Shown piece after piece: positions 23,445 to 31,095 of a stretch of DNA of 64,000 bases. The DNA comes from SFHK01 sp045538305 (lineage in GTDB: Bacteria; Bacillota; Clostridia; Christensenellales; Aristaeellaceae): NCBI GenBank assembly GCA_045538305.1, contig JAZSRC010000016.1, positions 1 to 64,000 of the forward strand. Reading direction: 5' to 3'. The notes under the pieces are model-generated. The model did not search any database. It worked only from the letters and a program-made list of their open reading frames with translations, and was not told the origin of the DNA. Numbering within the stretch: position 1 is the first letter of the stretch; each line of letters begins with the position of its first letter. A program made the translations under genes and the position numbers.

Positions 23445-26369
23445 CTAACCTCCAAGCTTATTGTATTCTTTCTGTACCGGTACCAGTTCTGCGCGAAGCT
23501 TCGTTTCCGCATCATCCAAAGCCACTTTAGCGTTTTCAAGCTGCTGCTTCAACTCTCCGCCCATCGTATCGTTTCTGTATTGATTCAATTCTTTGGCAAA
23601 CGCAATAACTTTTCTTCTTTCCTCGGTCCACACATCCTCAGCATCCTGCGCATGCGGCGCACAGACGATTTCATACAGCCAGCTTTCCACATATGCGTCT
23701 GATTCAAGTACATTCATCAATAAATCGGGAACGTCCGGGCGCAGACTCTTCAGGGTTTCGTCGTGCACCCAGAAATCAAGCAGCTTCAGCATTTCCTGAT
23801 AAAGCGCCGCCCGATCGGTATTTCTTGTCATAATGGAATCGGCTTCATCAAACGCAAACGGCTTTTTTGACGAGTACATCACTTCGCCTTCCGTCGTTTT
23901 CATTTTCTGTATATAGGCCGCTTCCCTTTCGTTCGCGCGGTTCGGCCTGGCGATTCTGTCAACAGCCCGAATTCGGATTTCATACCGATTCTCAAATTCT
24001 TTTACGTCGCCGTCGCGGGCAGCCTGAACAATTTCGGCAACCGCTGTATACAATTCGTTGAATTCGGAGTATTCATTTGTGGTATAAGTCATTGCGTTAT
24101 CCGACTGTTCTATGCTGTACGGCGTTTTCACAAACAACGCGTTGATTGCAAACACCGCAGCGAAAACCACTAAAACCGACGCCAGAGAAACGCCCGAAGC
24201 AAAAAGCAAACGCCGTCTGGCAAGCCGTTTGCGGTTATGGCGGTCCAGCACTGACAGATACGAGCATATTACCTGATGGCTTGCGCGCAACAAATTGTTT
24301 TCATCCCGAAGAAGCATTCCGAGCCGCTTCCACAGAATATCGTTAACGATCTGCCCGTACCATTCCTCCGCGGTTTTTGCGCCGGCGATAATGTCCTTTG
24401 TGTGGCCGATCCATTTTGGGAAGGCGCGCTGCATGTTCGGACTTTTCAAAAACCGCATGCATTTCTTTACTGCCTTCAATACTGCTTTTTCGTCAAGCGC
24501 ACCGCCTGCACGGTTCATTTCTTCGGAAATACAGGGAAGAACAAACCAAACCGCAGCCTCCAGCTGCCATTTTTGGTGAGAATCGTCCGTAAGCACATCC
24601 GTTTCCTTTTCAATCAACGCAAGCAGGTATTTATGAATCAGCTCCTCCTTGGAGTGTACCGTTAGCTGTCCCTCATCACCCGAAGCCTGAATGAACAACG
24701 ACAGAACCAGCGGCGTTCTGATCAGCGCCCGGATTTCCTCGCTTTCGGGAAGCAAAAGGCCCTTTCTGGAAAGCGCCTGATTGATGTCCTCCTCCGAAAG
24801 CTGCTCAACGGCGGCTTCGGCTGCATTCAGCGCTTCATGGGAATTGCGGGAGGAAATGATCAGCCTTACGCCCGGCATCGCCGAAAGCATATTGATTTCG
24901 GCAATCAAATCAGCCGTATCGCCCGTCGCCTCGTTAAGTCCGTCCAGAAGCAGCAGAAAGCGCGGAAGCAAGCCTTCCTTCGTCGGTCTGGCTTCACCAA
25001 ACAGCGCCTGCAGCTGATGCCTGGCGTCCTCATACCGCACGCTTTCGCCCGAAAAGCGCAGCATTCCAAGCACGCTGTTTCTGATAAACTGTCCGTCCCC
25101 CTCCTTATAACCGTACAGGGGAATGTACACGACCGCACAGTCGTTTACCAAATAGCGTTCATTTTGGATAAGCGCCGTCAAAAGCAGCGCCGTGGTTTTG
25201 CCCATGCCGCCCTCGGCCTTTAAAAGCGTATTCTTACCATCCTTGGATACGATTTGTTTCACACAATCGCCCAGCGGCATGCTTTCGCCGTTTATCGACA
25301 CGCGAACAGGATACAGCCCGTCGCCGGAAGCGATGTAGCGATAAAATGCATTGGTCTTGATGAGCTTTTCTACGCTTCTTTTGCCGCCTTCCCAAATTGA
25401 TCCGTGCGTTACGCCTACCATGTCGATCCGGTCAATCAATTCGGCAAAAGCATCCCGCATCTCGGATACATTTTCATATCGCCTCTGCGGAATTACACTG
25501 AGTGCGCGGCGAAGAATCGTCTTCACCATGTTCTTGGCCGTTTCCGGCGCATCTTTCACCATGGGCACATCCTGCGCGTCAGGCGGCATGCGCTTAAGCG
25601 CATCCGCAAGGGTGAGCGTTTTACCGGTAATCATGCGGTAAAACACCGCGGCCAGCGCATAAATATCAGTTTTCTCGGAAACAGTATGCAGACTTCTGTT
25701 TACAATTTCCGGCGCGGTATAACCGTTTTTCAGGCTCAGGTAATCACCCCTGCCCGAAACCAGCTCGCCGATGGTATGAACGGAGTTAAAATCGATAAGC
25801 ATGACGCGCTCTTTTTTGTCTTCACCAATAACCAGAATATTGTCAGGACTGATGTCAAGGTGCAAAAGGCCCTCTGCATGAAAGGCTTCCAGCGCGTCGA
25901 GTATGCGGATCATGCGCTCCGCTGCGCTGCGGAGCGTGACCTTTTCGTTTTCTTCCTCAAATACCTTATCCAGGCTTCTGCCGCCGGTAAAGCCAAGCAC
26001 GGAATACAGTGTTCCGTTTTTTTCAAATGTATTCAGATTAGCGCCCACGGCGTCCGGAGACTTGGATAGCAGGTTCAGATGCACGCGGTTTCCGCGCTCA
26101 AAGGAACGCCTGTGCAATTCAAAATCGTCCTGCGCCTCCGGATCGGTAACGATAGTTCCATCTTCATCGCGCCAGATTGCGCCCGCCGGATGATAGGGAA
26201 ACAATTCCTTTATCAGAATGTGGTGTTTAAGCCCGCTTTCCCGGTGATCCAGATAGTAGCCCTTATATACAATTGCGTTGGAGCCGCGTCCGATTGCGTC
26301 CTCCACCACGCAGCACATGCCTTCAAATGAAAGAATCGCTCCTGCCTTCAGATTTTGCCTTACATCCAT
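23445..26369 (-). CDS. Protein kinase-NACHT NTPase-transmembrane fusion protein
   Basis: 974-residue multidomain protein. Residues 20-310 are a eukaryotic-like protein kinase: glycine loop IGRGSNAIVYKG (26-37), Lys54 in LIKEL, catalytic loop HLDISPDN (170-177), metal-binding DFN (193-195) and APE (219-221). Residues 375-640 form a NACHT-type NTPase with Walker A AEGGMGKTT (385-393), Walker B FLLLLDGLNEA (471-481) and IISSR (504-508). A membrane span lies at about 721-746, after a basic patch RKRLARRRL, placing kinase and NTPase inside and the last 225 residues outside. The outer part is helical and ends in a coiled-coil-like stretch. The gene starts at ATG 26369 after GGGAGG. Signalling or defence is possible; function is not known. 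Confidence 0.82.
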   Translation of the reverse strand: MDVRQNLKAGAILSFEGMCCVVEDAIGRGSNAIVYKGYYLDHRESGLKHHILIKELFPYHPAGAIWRDEDGTIVTDPEAQDDFELHRRSFERGNRVHLNLLSKSPDAVGANLNTFEKNGTLYSVLGFTGGRSLDKVFEEENEKVTLRSAAERMIRILDALEAFHAEGLLHLDISPDNILVIGEDKKERVMLIDFNSVHTIGELVSGRGDYLSLKNGYTAPEIVNRSLHTVSEKTDIYALAAVFYRMITGKTLTLADALKRMPPDAQDVPMVKDAPETAKNMVKTILRRALSVIPQRRYENVSEMRDAFAELIDRIDMVGVTHGSIWEGGKRSVEKLIKTNAFYRYIASGDGLYPVRVSINGESMPLGDCVKQIVSKDGKNTLLKAEGGMGKTTALLLTALIQNERYLVNDCAVVYIPLYGYKEGDGQFIRNSVLGMLRFSGESVRYEDARHQLQALFGEARPTKEGLLPRFLLLLDGLNEATGDTADLIAEINMLSAMPGVRLIISSRNSHEALNAAEAAVEQLSEEDINQALSRKGLLLPESEEIRALIRTPLVLSLFIQASGDEGQLTVHSKEELIHKYLLALIEKETDVLTDDSHQKWQLEAAVWFVLPCISEEMNRAGGALDEKAVLKAVKKCMRFLKSPNMQRAFPKWIGHTKDIIAGAKTAEEWYGQIVNDILWKRLGMLLRDENNLLRASHQVICSYLSVLDRHNRKRLARRRLLFASGVSLASVLVVFAAVFAINALFVKTPYSIEQSDNAMTYTTNEYSEFNELYTAVAEIVQAARDGDVKEFENRYEIRIRAVDRIARPNRANEREAAYIQKMKTTEGEVMYSSKKPFAFDEADSIMTRNTDRAALYQEMLKLLDFWVHDETLKSLRPDVPDLLMNVLESDAYVESWLYEIVCAPHAQDAEDVWTEERRKVIAFAKELNQYRNDTMGGELKQQLENAKVALDDAETKLRAELVPVQKEYNKLGG

Positions 26370-26455
26370 CAGTAACTCCCTCCCAGCCCGATTTTCAGCC
26401 TATCAAATCATTCATCTGGGTAAAGAATAACACCTACGGGCAGAAAAACTTGAAA

Positions 26456-27577
26456 TCAGTTTCCATCTGAAAACAGCTCTGACAGGAAATCGCTGATCTT
26501 CTGATCTACGTCGAATATATCGTCCACGCACATGCAGTACAGCACCATCCAGTCGAACCGGTTTCTGGGGTCCAGCCGCTGGAAGCCGCACTCGGTAAGC
26601 ATGCGGTTTAAGCGCATAAACGCATTCACAAAAATTTCGTCGCGCGAGGGCTCCCAATCGAGGTCCTCATCGTCTACATAATCGCCCTCGCCACCGTTGG
26701 TTACAAGGAACAACAGCATAAGCACCTTTCGGTTTACATCCGTCTGGCGCGATTTCATTTTGGACAAAGTCGCTTCGTCCGGCCAGTTCGCGCGAACGCT
26801 CTTCTGTGCGTCGGTAAAGGCGGTTTTGCTCTTATCGACACCCTTTTTCCGTTCGGATACGGGCACCATCTTTCGGTACAGATAGTTCTCCAGAACCTCC
26901 TTGGTGGACATTGCGCCCGCATCGTCGAGTCCGTCCTCAATTGATCCGGATTCCAGCGTCTTCATAAACTCCATAAACAGCGAGTATGCAGTGTTATGGA
27001 ATGCCCCCAGTCTGTCCGCGGATTCCACAATAAACTCAACCAGCGCATCTTTACCGGCGATTTTATTAACCTCCTGGCGGACAATTGAAGTAAACGAATC
27101 GGCGCATTCGCCAAGTTTTTTATCCTTCAGACCTTCCCTTACACGCGCCGCCATATCGCAGGCGTCTGCATACGTCATGCCGTTTGAAAGCGCGAATCCA
27201 TAGGCAATTTCCTCCGGATTGCGCCAATGAATGCCCTCCTCGGATACCTGCGATACGAACTCATTGGCCCTTTCAATATCCAGCCCCAGCACAAAGCAAA
27301 GCTCGATCGCATCCATCTTCCCGACGGTCTGCGTGCGTCCGGACAGCCAGTTGCGAACCTTTTTGTCCACTGCTTCGCGCTTGGCTTCGGGATGGTTCGC
27401 CAAAAGGCCCTCCGTCAGCGTGCTTCTCAGATCCTTCCCGCCCGAAAACGCGTTCAGCTTATCCTGAAAAGTTCTGAACTGCGCCGAGGCTTCCAGCATA
27501 TCGACTGCTTCCGAGACGCTCATCGGCTCTCTGGCACGGCTCATCATCATACGGCTGAGTTCTGTCATGCGATCCAT
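26456..27577 (-). CDS. Helix-turn-helix-like protein upstream of the kinase-NACHT gene
   Basis: The 373-residue soluble protein has an N-terminal region (about 60-125) that looks like a degenerate XRE-type helix-turn-helix: KKVRNWLSGRTQTVGKMDAIELCFVLGLDIERANEFV followed by IHWRNPEEIAYGFALSNG. The rest is helical and acidic, with no domain I recognise. The ATG at 27577 is six bases from GGAGG. It lies 86 bases upstream of the kinase-NACHT gene and 33 bases downstream of the second MATE gene, all leftward. A DNA-binding or adaptor role for the kinase system is plausible but inferred. Confidence 0.65.
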   Translation of the reverse strand: MDRMTELSRMMMSRAREPMSVSEAVDMLEASAQFRTFQDKLNAFSGGKDLRSTLTEGLLANHPEAKREAVDKKVRNWLSGRTQTVGKMDAIELCFVLGLDIERANEFVSQVSEEGIHWRNPEEIAYGFALSNGMTYADACDMAARVREGLKDKKLGECADSFTSIVRQEVNKIAGKDALVEFIVESADRLGAFHNTAYSLFMEFMKTLESGSIEDGLDDAGAMSTKEVLENYLYRKMVPVSERKKGVDKSKTAFTDAQKSVRANWPDEATLSKMKSRQTDVNRKVLMLLFLVTNGGEGDYVDDEDLDWEPSRDEIFVNAFMRLNRMLTECGFQRLDPRNRFDWMVLYCMCVDDIFDVDQKISDFLSELFSDGN

Positions 27578-27610
27578 ATATATCCTCCCAAAGCATCTGT
27601 CTTCGCCGGG

Positions 27611-28993
27611 TTAAGCTGCATTTTCGCGGTTTCGGGTAACATTTTTGATCCATTTATTTCCGCGAAGCCGGAAAAACGCGATAATCCATTTGAAGCACTG
27701 ATCGATTCTCGTCATCAGGAATATGATCGGAAGCGGCCACTTGAACACAAATGCCGCCAGGAACGTTGCAGGCAACACAATGAACCAGCCGCAGATCATA
27801 TCGACCATGGCGACAAAGCGGCTGTCGCCAGCGCCTCGGTTAATGCCTACGAAACACGCCGCGTGATAGCTGGTTCCAAGCAGCGTACATGCGCCGATGG
27901 CGATCATGGTTATGGCAAGCTCATATACCTTCGGATCGGCAGAGGAGCCGTAGAGCTTTGTAAACGGAACGCGCAGCACAAACACGATTGACGCCATCAG
28001 AACCGCAATAATGGCAAACATAATCTGAATAGTCTTGCTGTACTCTCGGGCCATATCATAATCGCCCTTGCCCACAGCCTTTCCGACCACTACGCACGCG
28101 CCGCCGGCAAGTGCGAATGTGAACATGGTGCCCAGGTTCATCATGGAGTTGGTAATGGAGTTTGCAGCGATGAACTCCGTCACCTGCTGTCCTATAATCG
28201 CTGCCTTCAGCATGCCGATTACCGCCCACTGCATATCGGTAAGGCCGACAGGAAGGCCGTAACGCGCATAATCCCTGCAAAGCATGCGATCCAGCTTGGA
28301 AAGGTCGCGGGGTTTAAAGTCGATGGCCTTTTGAACTTTAAAGGTATAAACGCACACAATCAGCATTTCCACAACGCGCGTAATCACCGTAGCAAGCGCC
28401 GCGCCTTCAACGCCCATGGGCTCAAGTCCCGGAAGCTTTCCGAAAATCAGCACATAGTTGAGCGAAATATTCACAAACAGCGAGCATATCGATACATACA
28501 GCGTAACCCTGACAACCTCAATCGAGCGAAGCATGCCCGAAAGGGAGTTGGTAACAGCAAAGGGAATATAGCTGAAGCAAACAATCCGGAAATACATCTT
28601 TGCCAGCTCGATGGTTTCTGTTTGATCCGCGCCGATGACCAGGCGAATAATAGTGTTCGGGAAAAACTGCGCCGCGAAGACAAACAGAAGCGATACGCAA
28701 ACCGACAGCAGGAACACGAAAGAGAAGATGCGCTTGATGCTGGTGGTATCCTTCTTGCCCCAGTACTGAGAAATCAGCACGCCCGATCCGCTGACAAGGC
28801 CCAGAAGCGTCGCCGTATAAAATGCGGTCAACGCGTTGATCTGGCTGACCGCGCTTTGCGCAGCGGTCGCGTTCTGCGTGTAGGAGACCATAATGTCGTC
28901 CGCAACTACGACAAGAAAGCTGACCAGCGATGAAAACGCCGCAGGCAGAGAAATGCGAAAAATTGTCTTATAAAAATTCTTGTCCCGCACCAT
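27611..28993 (-). CDS. MATE-family efflux transporter (second of three)
   Basis: Twelve-span MATE transporter of about 460 residues. It contains NFYKTIFRISLPAAFSSLVSF at the start and SGSGVLISQYWGKKDT in helix 3, and is clearly related to the protein at 20765-22144 (both have the FYKT.F.I.LP opening). The ATG at 28993 is preceded by GGTGGGAG; GTG codons at 29005 and 29011 would add four or six residues, and the 29011 start would match the length of the paralogue but lacks a ribosome binding site. It may head the transcript that continues through the helix-turn-helix-like and kinase-NACHT genes. The substrate is unknown. Confidence 0.86.
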   Translation of the reverse strand: MVRDKNFYKTIFRISLPAAFSSLVSFLVVVADDIMVSYTQNATAAQSAVSQINALTAFYTATLLGLVSGSGVLISQYWGKKDTTSIKRIFSFVFLLSVCVSLLFVFAAQFFPNTIIRLVIGADQTETIELAKMYFRIVCFSYIPFAVTNSLSGMLRSIEVVRVTLYVSICSLFVNISLNYVLIFGKLPGLEPMGVEGAALATVITRVVEMLIVCVYTFKVQKAIDFKPRDLSKLDRMLCRDYARYGLPVGLTDMQWAVIGMLKAAIIGQQVTEFIAANSITNSMMNLGTMFTFALAGGACVVVGKAVGKGDYDMAREYSKTIQIMFAIIAVLMASIVFVLRVPFTKLYGSSADPKVYELAITMIAIGACTLLGTSYHAACFVGINRGAGDSRFVAMVDMICGWFIVLPATFLAAFVFKWPLPIIFLMTRIDQCFKWIIAFFRLRGNKWIKNVTRNRENAA

Positions 28994-29029
28994 CCGATCG
29001 TACACTCCCACCTAAATAATCTTTCTTCT

Positions 29030-29035
29030 ATTATA
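29030..29035 (-). promoter_or_regulatory. -10 box of the second MATE gene
   Basis: TATAAT on the minus strand (29035-29030). A perfect TTGACA (29048-29043) lies only seven bases upstream, too close to serve as its -35; the box at correct distance is poor. The predicted start of transcription is near 29023. Confidence 0.45.
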
Positions 29036-29139
29036 CAGGATGTGTCAATAACATGGTATTGGAAAACGCGCGCTCCGGCGCAGTTTCCGCTCTTTCAATC
29101 GAATTTACGTTCAAAATATTTCTCTAACATGGCAAACAC

Positions 29140-29168
29140 TTTACAATTTTAATGGAATATGATAGAAT
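29140..29168 (+). promoter_or_regulatory. Promoter of the LRR-NlpC/P60 gene
   Basis: TTTACA (29140-29145) and TAGAAT (29163-29168) are 17 bases apart. The -10 ends only six bases before the ATG at 29175, so the transcript would be leaderless or start at a later codon. Confidence 0.6.
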
Positions 29169-29174
29169 TCAGTC

Positions 29175-30032
29175 ATGAAAAGGATATTATTTCATTTCAT
29201 CCCTACGCGCGGGATATATGCGCTGAAAAAAAGTTTGTTTGCGGGCGTTCTCACGGTCGCCTATATTTGTTTTGCATCTTTCATGGCAAACGCTATGACG
29301 CTTCCCGAAAGCATCACAACGATCGAAGAAAGCGCGTTTGAAGGAAATCCGGCGCTCACCGAGGTAACGCTCCCGGAAAACATACTGATCGTAAATGCCA
29401 ACGCCTTCGCAAACTGCGAGAATCTGATAAAAATCGTCGTACAAAACAAAAGCGCCGCACTGGCCCCGCTTTCTCTGGGCGGAGAAGGCGCCGCGCACGC
29501 CATTTACGGCTACAAAAATTCCACCGCGCAAACCTATGCGGATGTTTACGGAATTGATTTCCACTATCTGGACGAGGATACGGGTGAACCCGATGAAACG
29601 CCGGCAAAGATCCGCAAGTTGCTGGAATATGCAGATTCCTTGCTGGGATCATCCTATTCGTCAATGGACTGCGTGGGGTTTGTATCCCGCTGCTACCGAA
29701 ACGCCCTCGGAATCACCACAGGCAACACCTGTTATCGCATTTACCATAACTCCTACGGCGCAAAGGGAACGAGAATCGACAAGATTTCCGACATGAAGCC
29801 CGGCGACATTATCTGCTGGATGGATGATAACGATAATGACGACGATTTAACCGACTGCGAACACGTCGGCTTATATGTAGGCGAAGGCACGTTAAACGGC
29901 GTTCACTACAATTCCGGCGTATTTATCGAATCCTCACGGGGCGCCGGAAAGGTACGCTACAATTACATTCCCGCCACAGGAAGCAGCTACTATACCCGAA
30001 ACTTCCTGTGCGCCTGGCGTCTGGTTGAATAA
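29175..30032 (+). CDS. Secreted LRR-5 plus NlpC/P60 cysteine peptidase
   Basis: The 285-residue protein has a signal peptide (about residues 17-40, KKSLFAGVLTVAYICFASF), two BspA/LRR-5-type repeats (LPESITTIEESAFEGNPALTEVTLPEN, residues 43-90), and a C-terminal NlpC/P60 domain with catalytic Cys166 in MDCVGFVSRCY and His230 in CEHVGLYVG. Such enzymes cleave peptidoglycan stem peptides outside the cell. The start is uncertain: ATG 29175 gives an extended N-terminus and lies next to the promoter -10, while a CTG at codon 17 would give a textbook signal peptide beginning with KKS. metA begins 20 bases after its stop. Confidence 0.8.
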   Translation: MKRILFHFIPTRGIYALKKSLFAGVLTVAYICFASFMANAMTLPESITTIEESAFEGNPALTEVTLPENILIVNANAFANCENLIKIVVQNKSAALAPLSLGGEGAAHAIYGYKNSTAQTYADVYGIDFHYLDEDTGEPDETPAKIRKLLEYADSLLGSSYSSMDCVGFVSRCYRNALGITTGNTCYRIYHNSYGAKGTRIDKISDMKPGDIICWMDDNDNDDDLTDCEHVGLYVGEGTLNGVHYNSGVFIESSRGAGKVRYNYIPATGSSYYTRNFLCAWRLVE

Positions 30033-30052
30033 TATGAGCATGGAGGCACCCA

Positions 30053-30985
30053 ATGCCCGTTAAGGTACCCGATTCGCTGCCCGCTGCGGAAACGCTTACA
30101 AAAGAGAATATATTCGTAATGACCAATGAACGTGCAAGCCATCAGGATATACGCCCCCTGCGCGTAGGCATTATCAACCTGATGCCCACCAAGAAAACCA
30201 CCGAAACTCAGCTGTTACGGCTTTTAAGCAATTCGCCATTGCAGGTAGAGGCCTTCTTCATCCGAACCGGCACATATACCGGAAAGAATACCGACTTTTC
30301 CCACCTGGCGGAGTTTTACATCACAATCGATGAGGTTATCAAAACCAAAGCCCGCTTTGACGCGCTGATTATCACCGGCGCGCCGGTAGAAAAACTGAAG
30401 TATACGGACGTAAAATACTGGGACGAGCTCACCCGCATTATGGACTGGGCGGATGAAAATGTGTATTCCACCATGTTCATCTGCTGGGCGGCGCTCGCTG
30501 CGCTTTACCGGCATTACGGCATCGAGAAAAAGCTGCTTGACAAAAAGTGCGTGGGCGTTTTCACTCATCGCGTGACGGATGTTCATCACCCGCTTGTCAG
30601 AGGCTTTGACGATACCTTCCTCGCCCCGCATTCGCGCTACAGCACCGTGGATAAAGACGATATTCTGAAAACACGAGACCTTACAATTCTGGCCGAAAGC
30701 GAAGAGGCCGGCGTTCACCTGATCGCCTCGCGCGACGGAAGGCGGGTATACATCACAGGTCACGGCGAGTACGACCGGGAAACTTTAAAAAACGAATACG
30801 AACGCGACATCGCGCAGGGCATTACAGACGCGTTCCCGAAAAACTATTTCCCAATGGACGATCCTTCAAAGGAGCCCGTGCATAACTGGCGTTCGCACGC
30901 CAACCTTCTGTACGCAAACTGGCTGAACTACCTTGTGTACCAGAACACGCCCTATAATCTCACCAACCTTCCGCGCGCAAGATGA
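30053..30985 (+). CDS. metA: Homoserine O-acetyltransferase (MetA family)
   Basis: First committed step of methionine synthesis: acylation of homoserine. The 310-residue protein matches the MetA family along its length (PLRVGIINLMPTKKTTETQLLRLLSN) with the nucleophilic Cys144 in MFICWAALAALYRHYG, and the His-x2-Glu pair in ITGHGEYDRETL. In ITGAPVEKL the Glu113 occupies the position that is Glu in the acetyl-CoA-using Bacillus cereus enzyme and Gly in succinyl-CoA-using E. coli MetA, so acetyl-CoA is the likely donor. GGAGG precedes the ATG. No SAM riboswitch was seen upstream. Confidence 0.92.
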   Translation: MPVKVPDSLPAAETLTKENIFVMTNERASHQDIRPLRVGIINLMPTKKTTETQLLRLLSNSPLQVEAFFIRTGTYTGKNTDFSHLAEFYITIDEVIKTKARFDALIITGAPVEKLKYTDVKYWDELTRIMDWADENVYSTMFICWAALAALYRHYGIEKKLLDKKCVGVFTHRVTDVHHPLVRGFDDTFLAPHSRYSTVDKDDILKTRDLTILAESEEAGVHLIASRDGRRVYITGHGEYDRETLKNEYERDIAQGITDAFPKNYFPMDDPSKEPVHNWRSHANLLYANWLNYLVYQNTPYNLTNLPRAR

Positions 30986-31008
30986 TTCTCTGCGCTTACA
31001 GGAAAAAG

Positions 31009-31070
31009 CGGCACGAAGACTGTTTTATCAGGCTCAGATTCGCCTGACAAAGCAGTCTTCGCGCCGTTTT
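31009..31070. terminator. Bidirectional terminator between metA and MATE
   Basis: CGGCACGAAGACTG (31009-31022) pairs with CAGTCTTCGCGCCG (31053-31066) with one mismatch, and an inner ATCAGGC/GCCTGA stem tops it. T-runs follow on both strands, fitting the convergent metA and third MATE genes. Confidence 0.75.
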
Positions 31071-31095
31071 ATGTTGGTTGAATGGTCCAAAGCCG

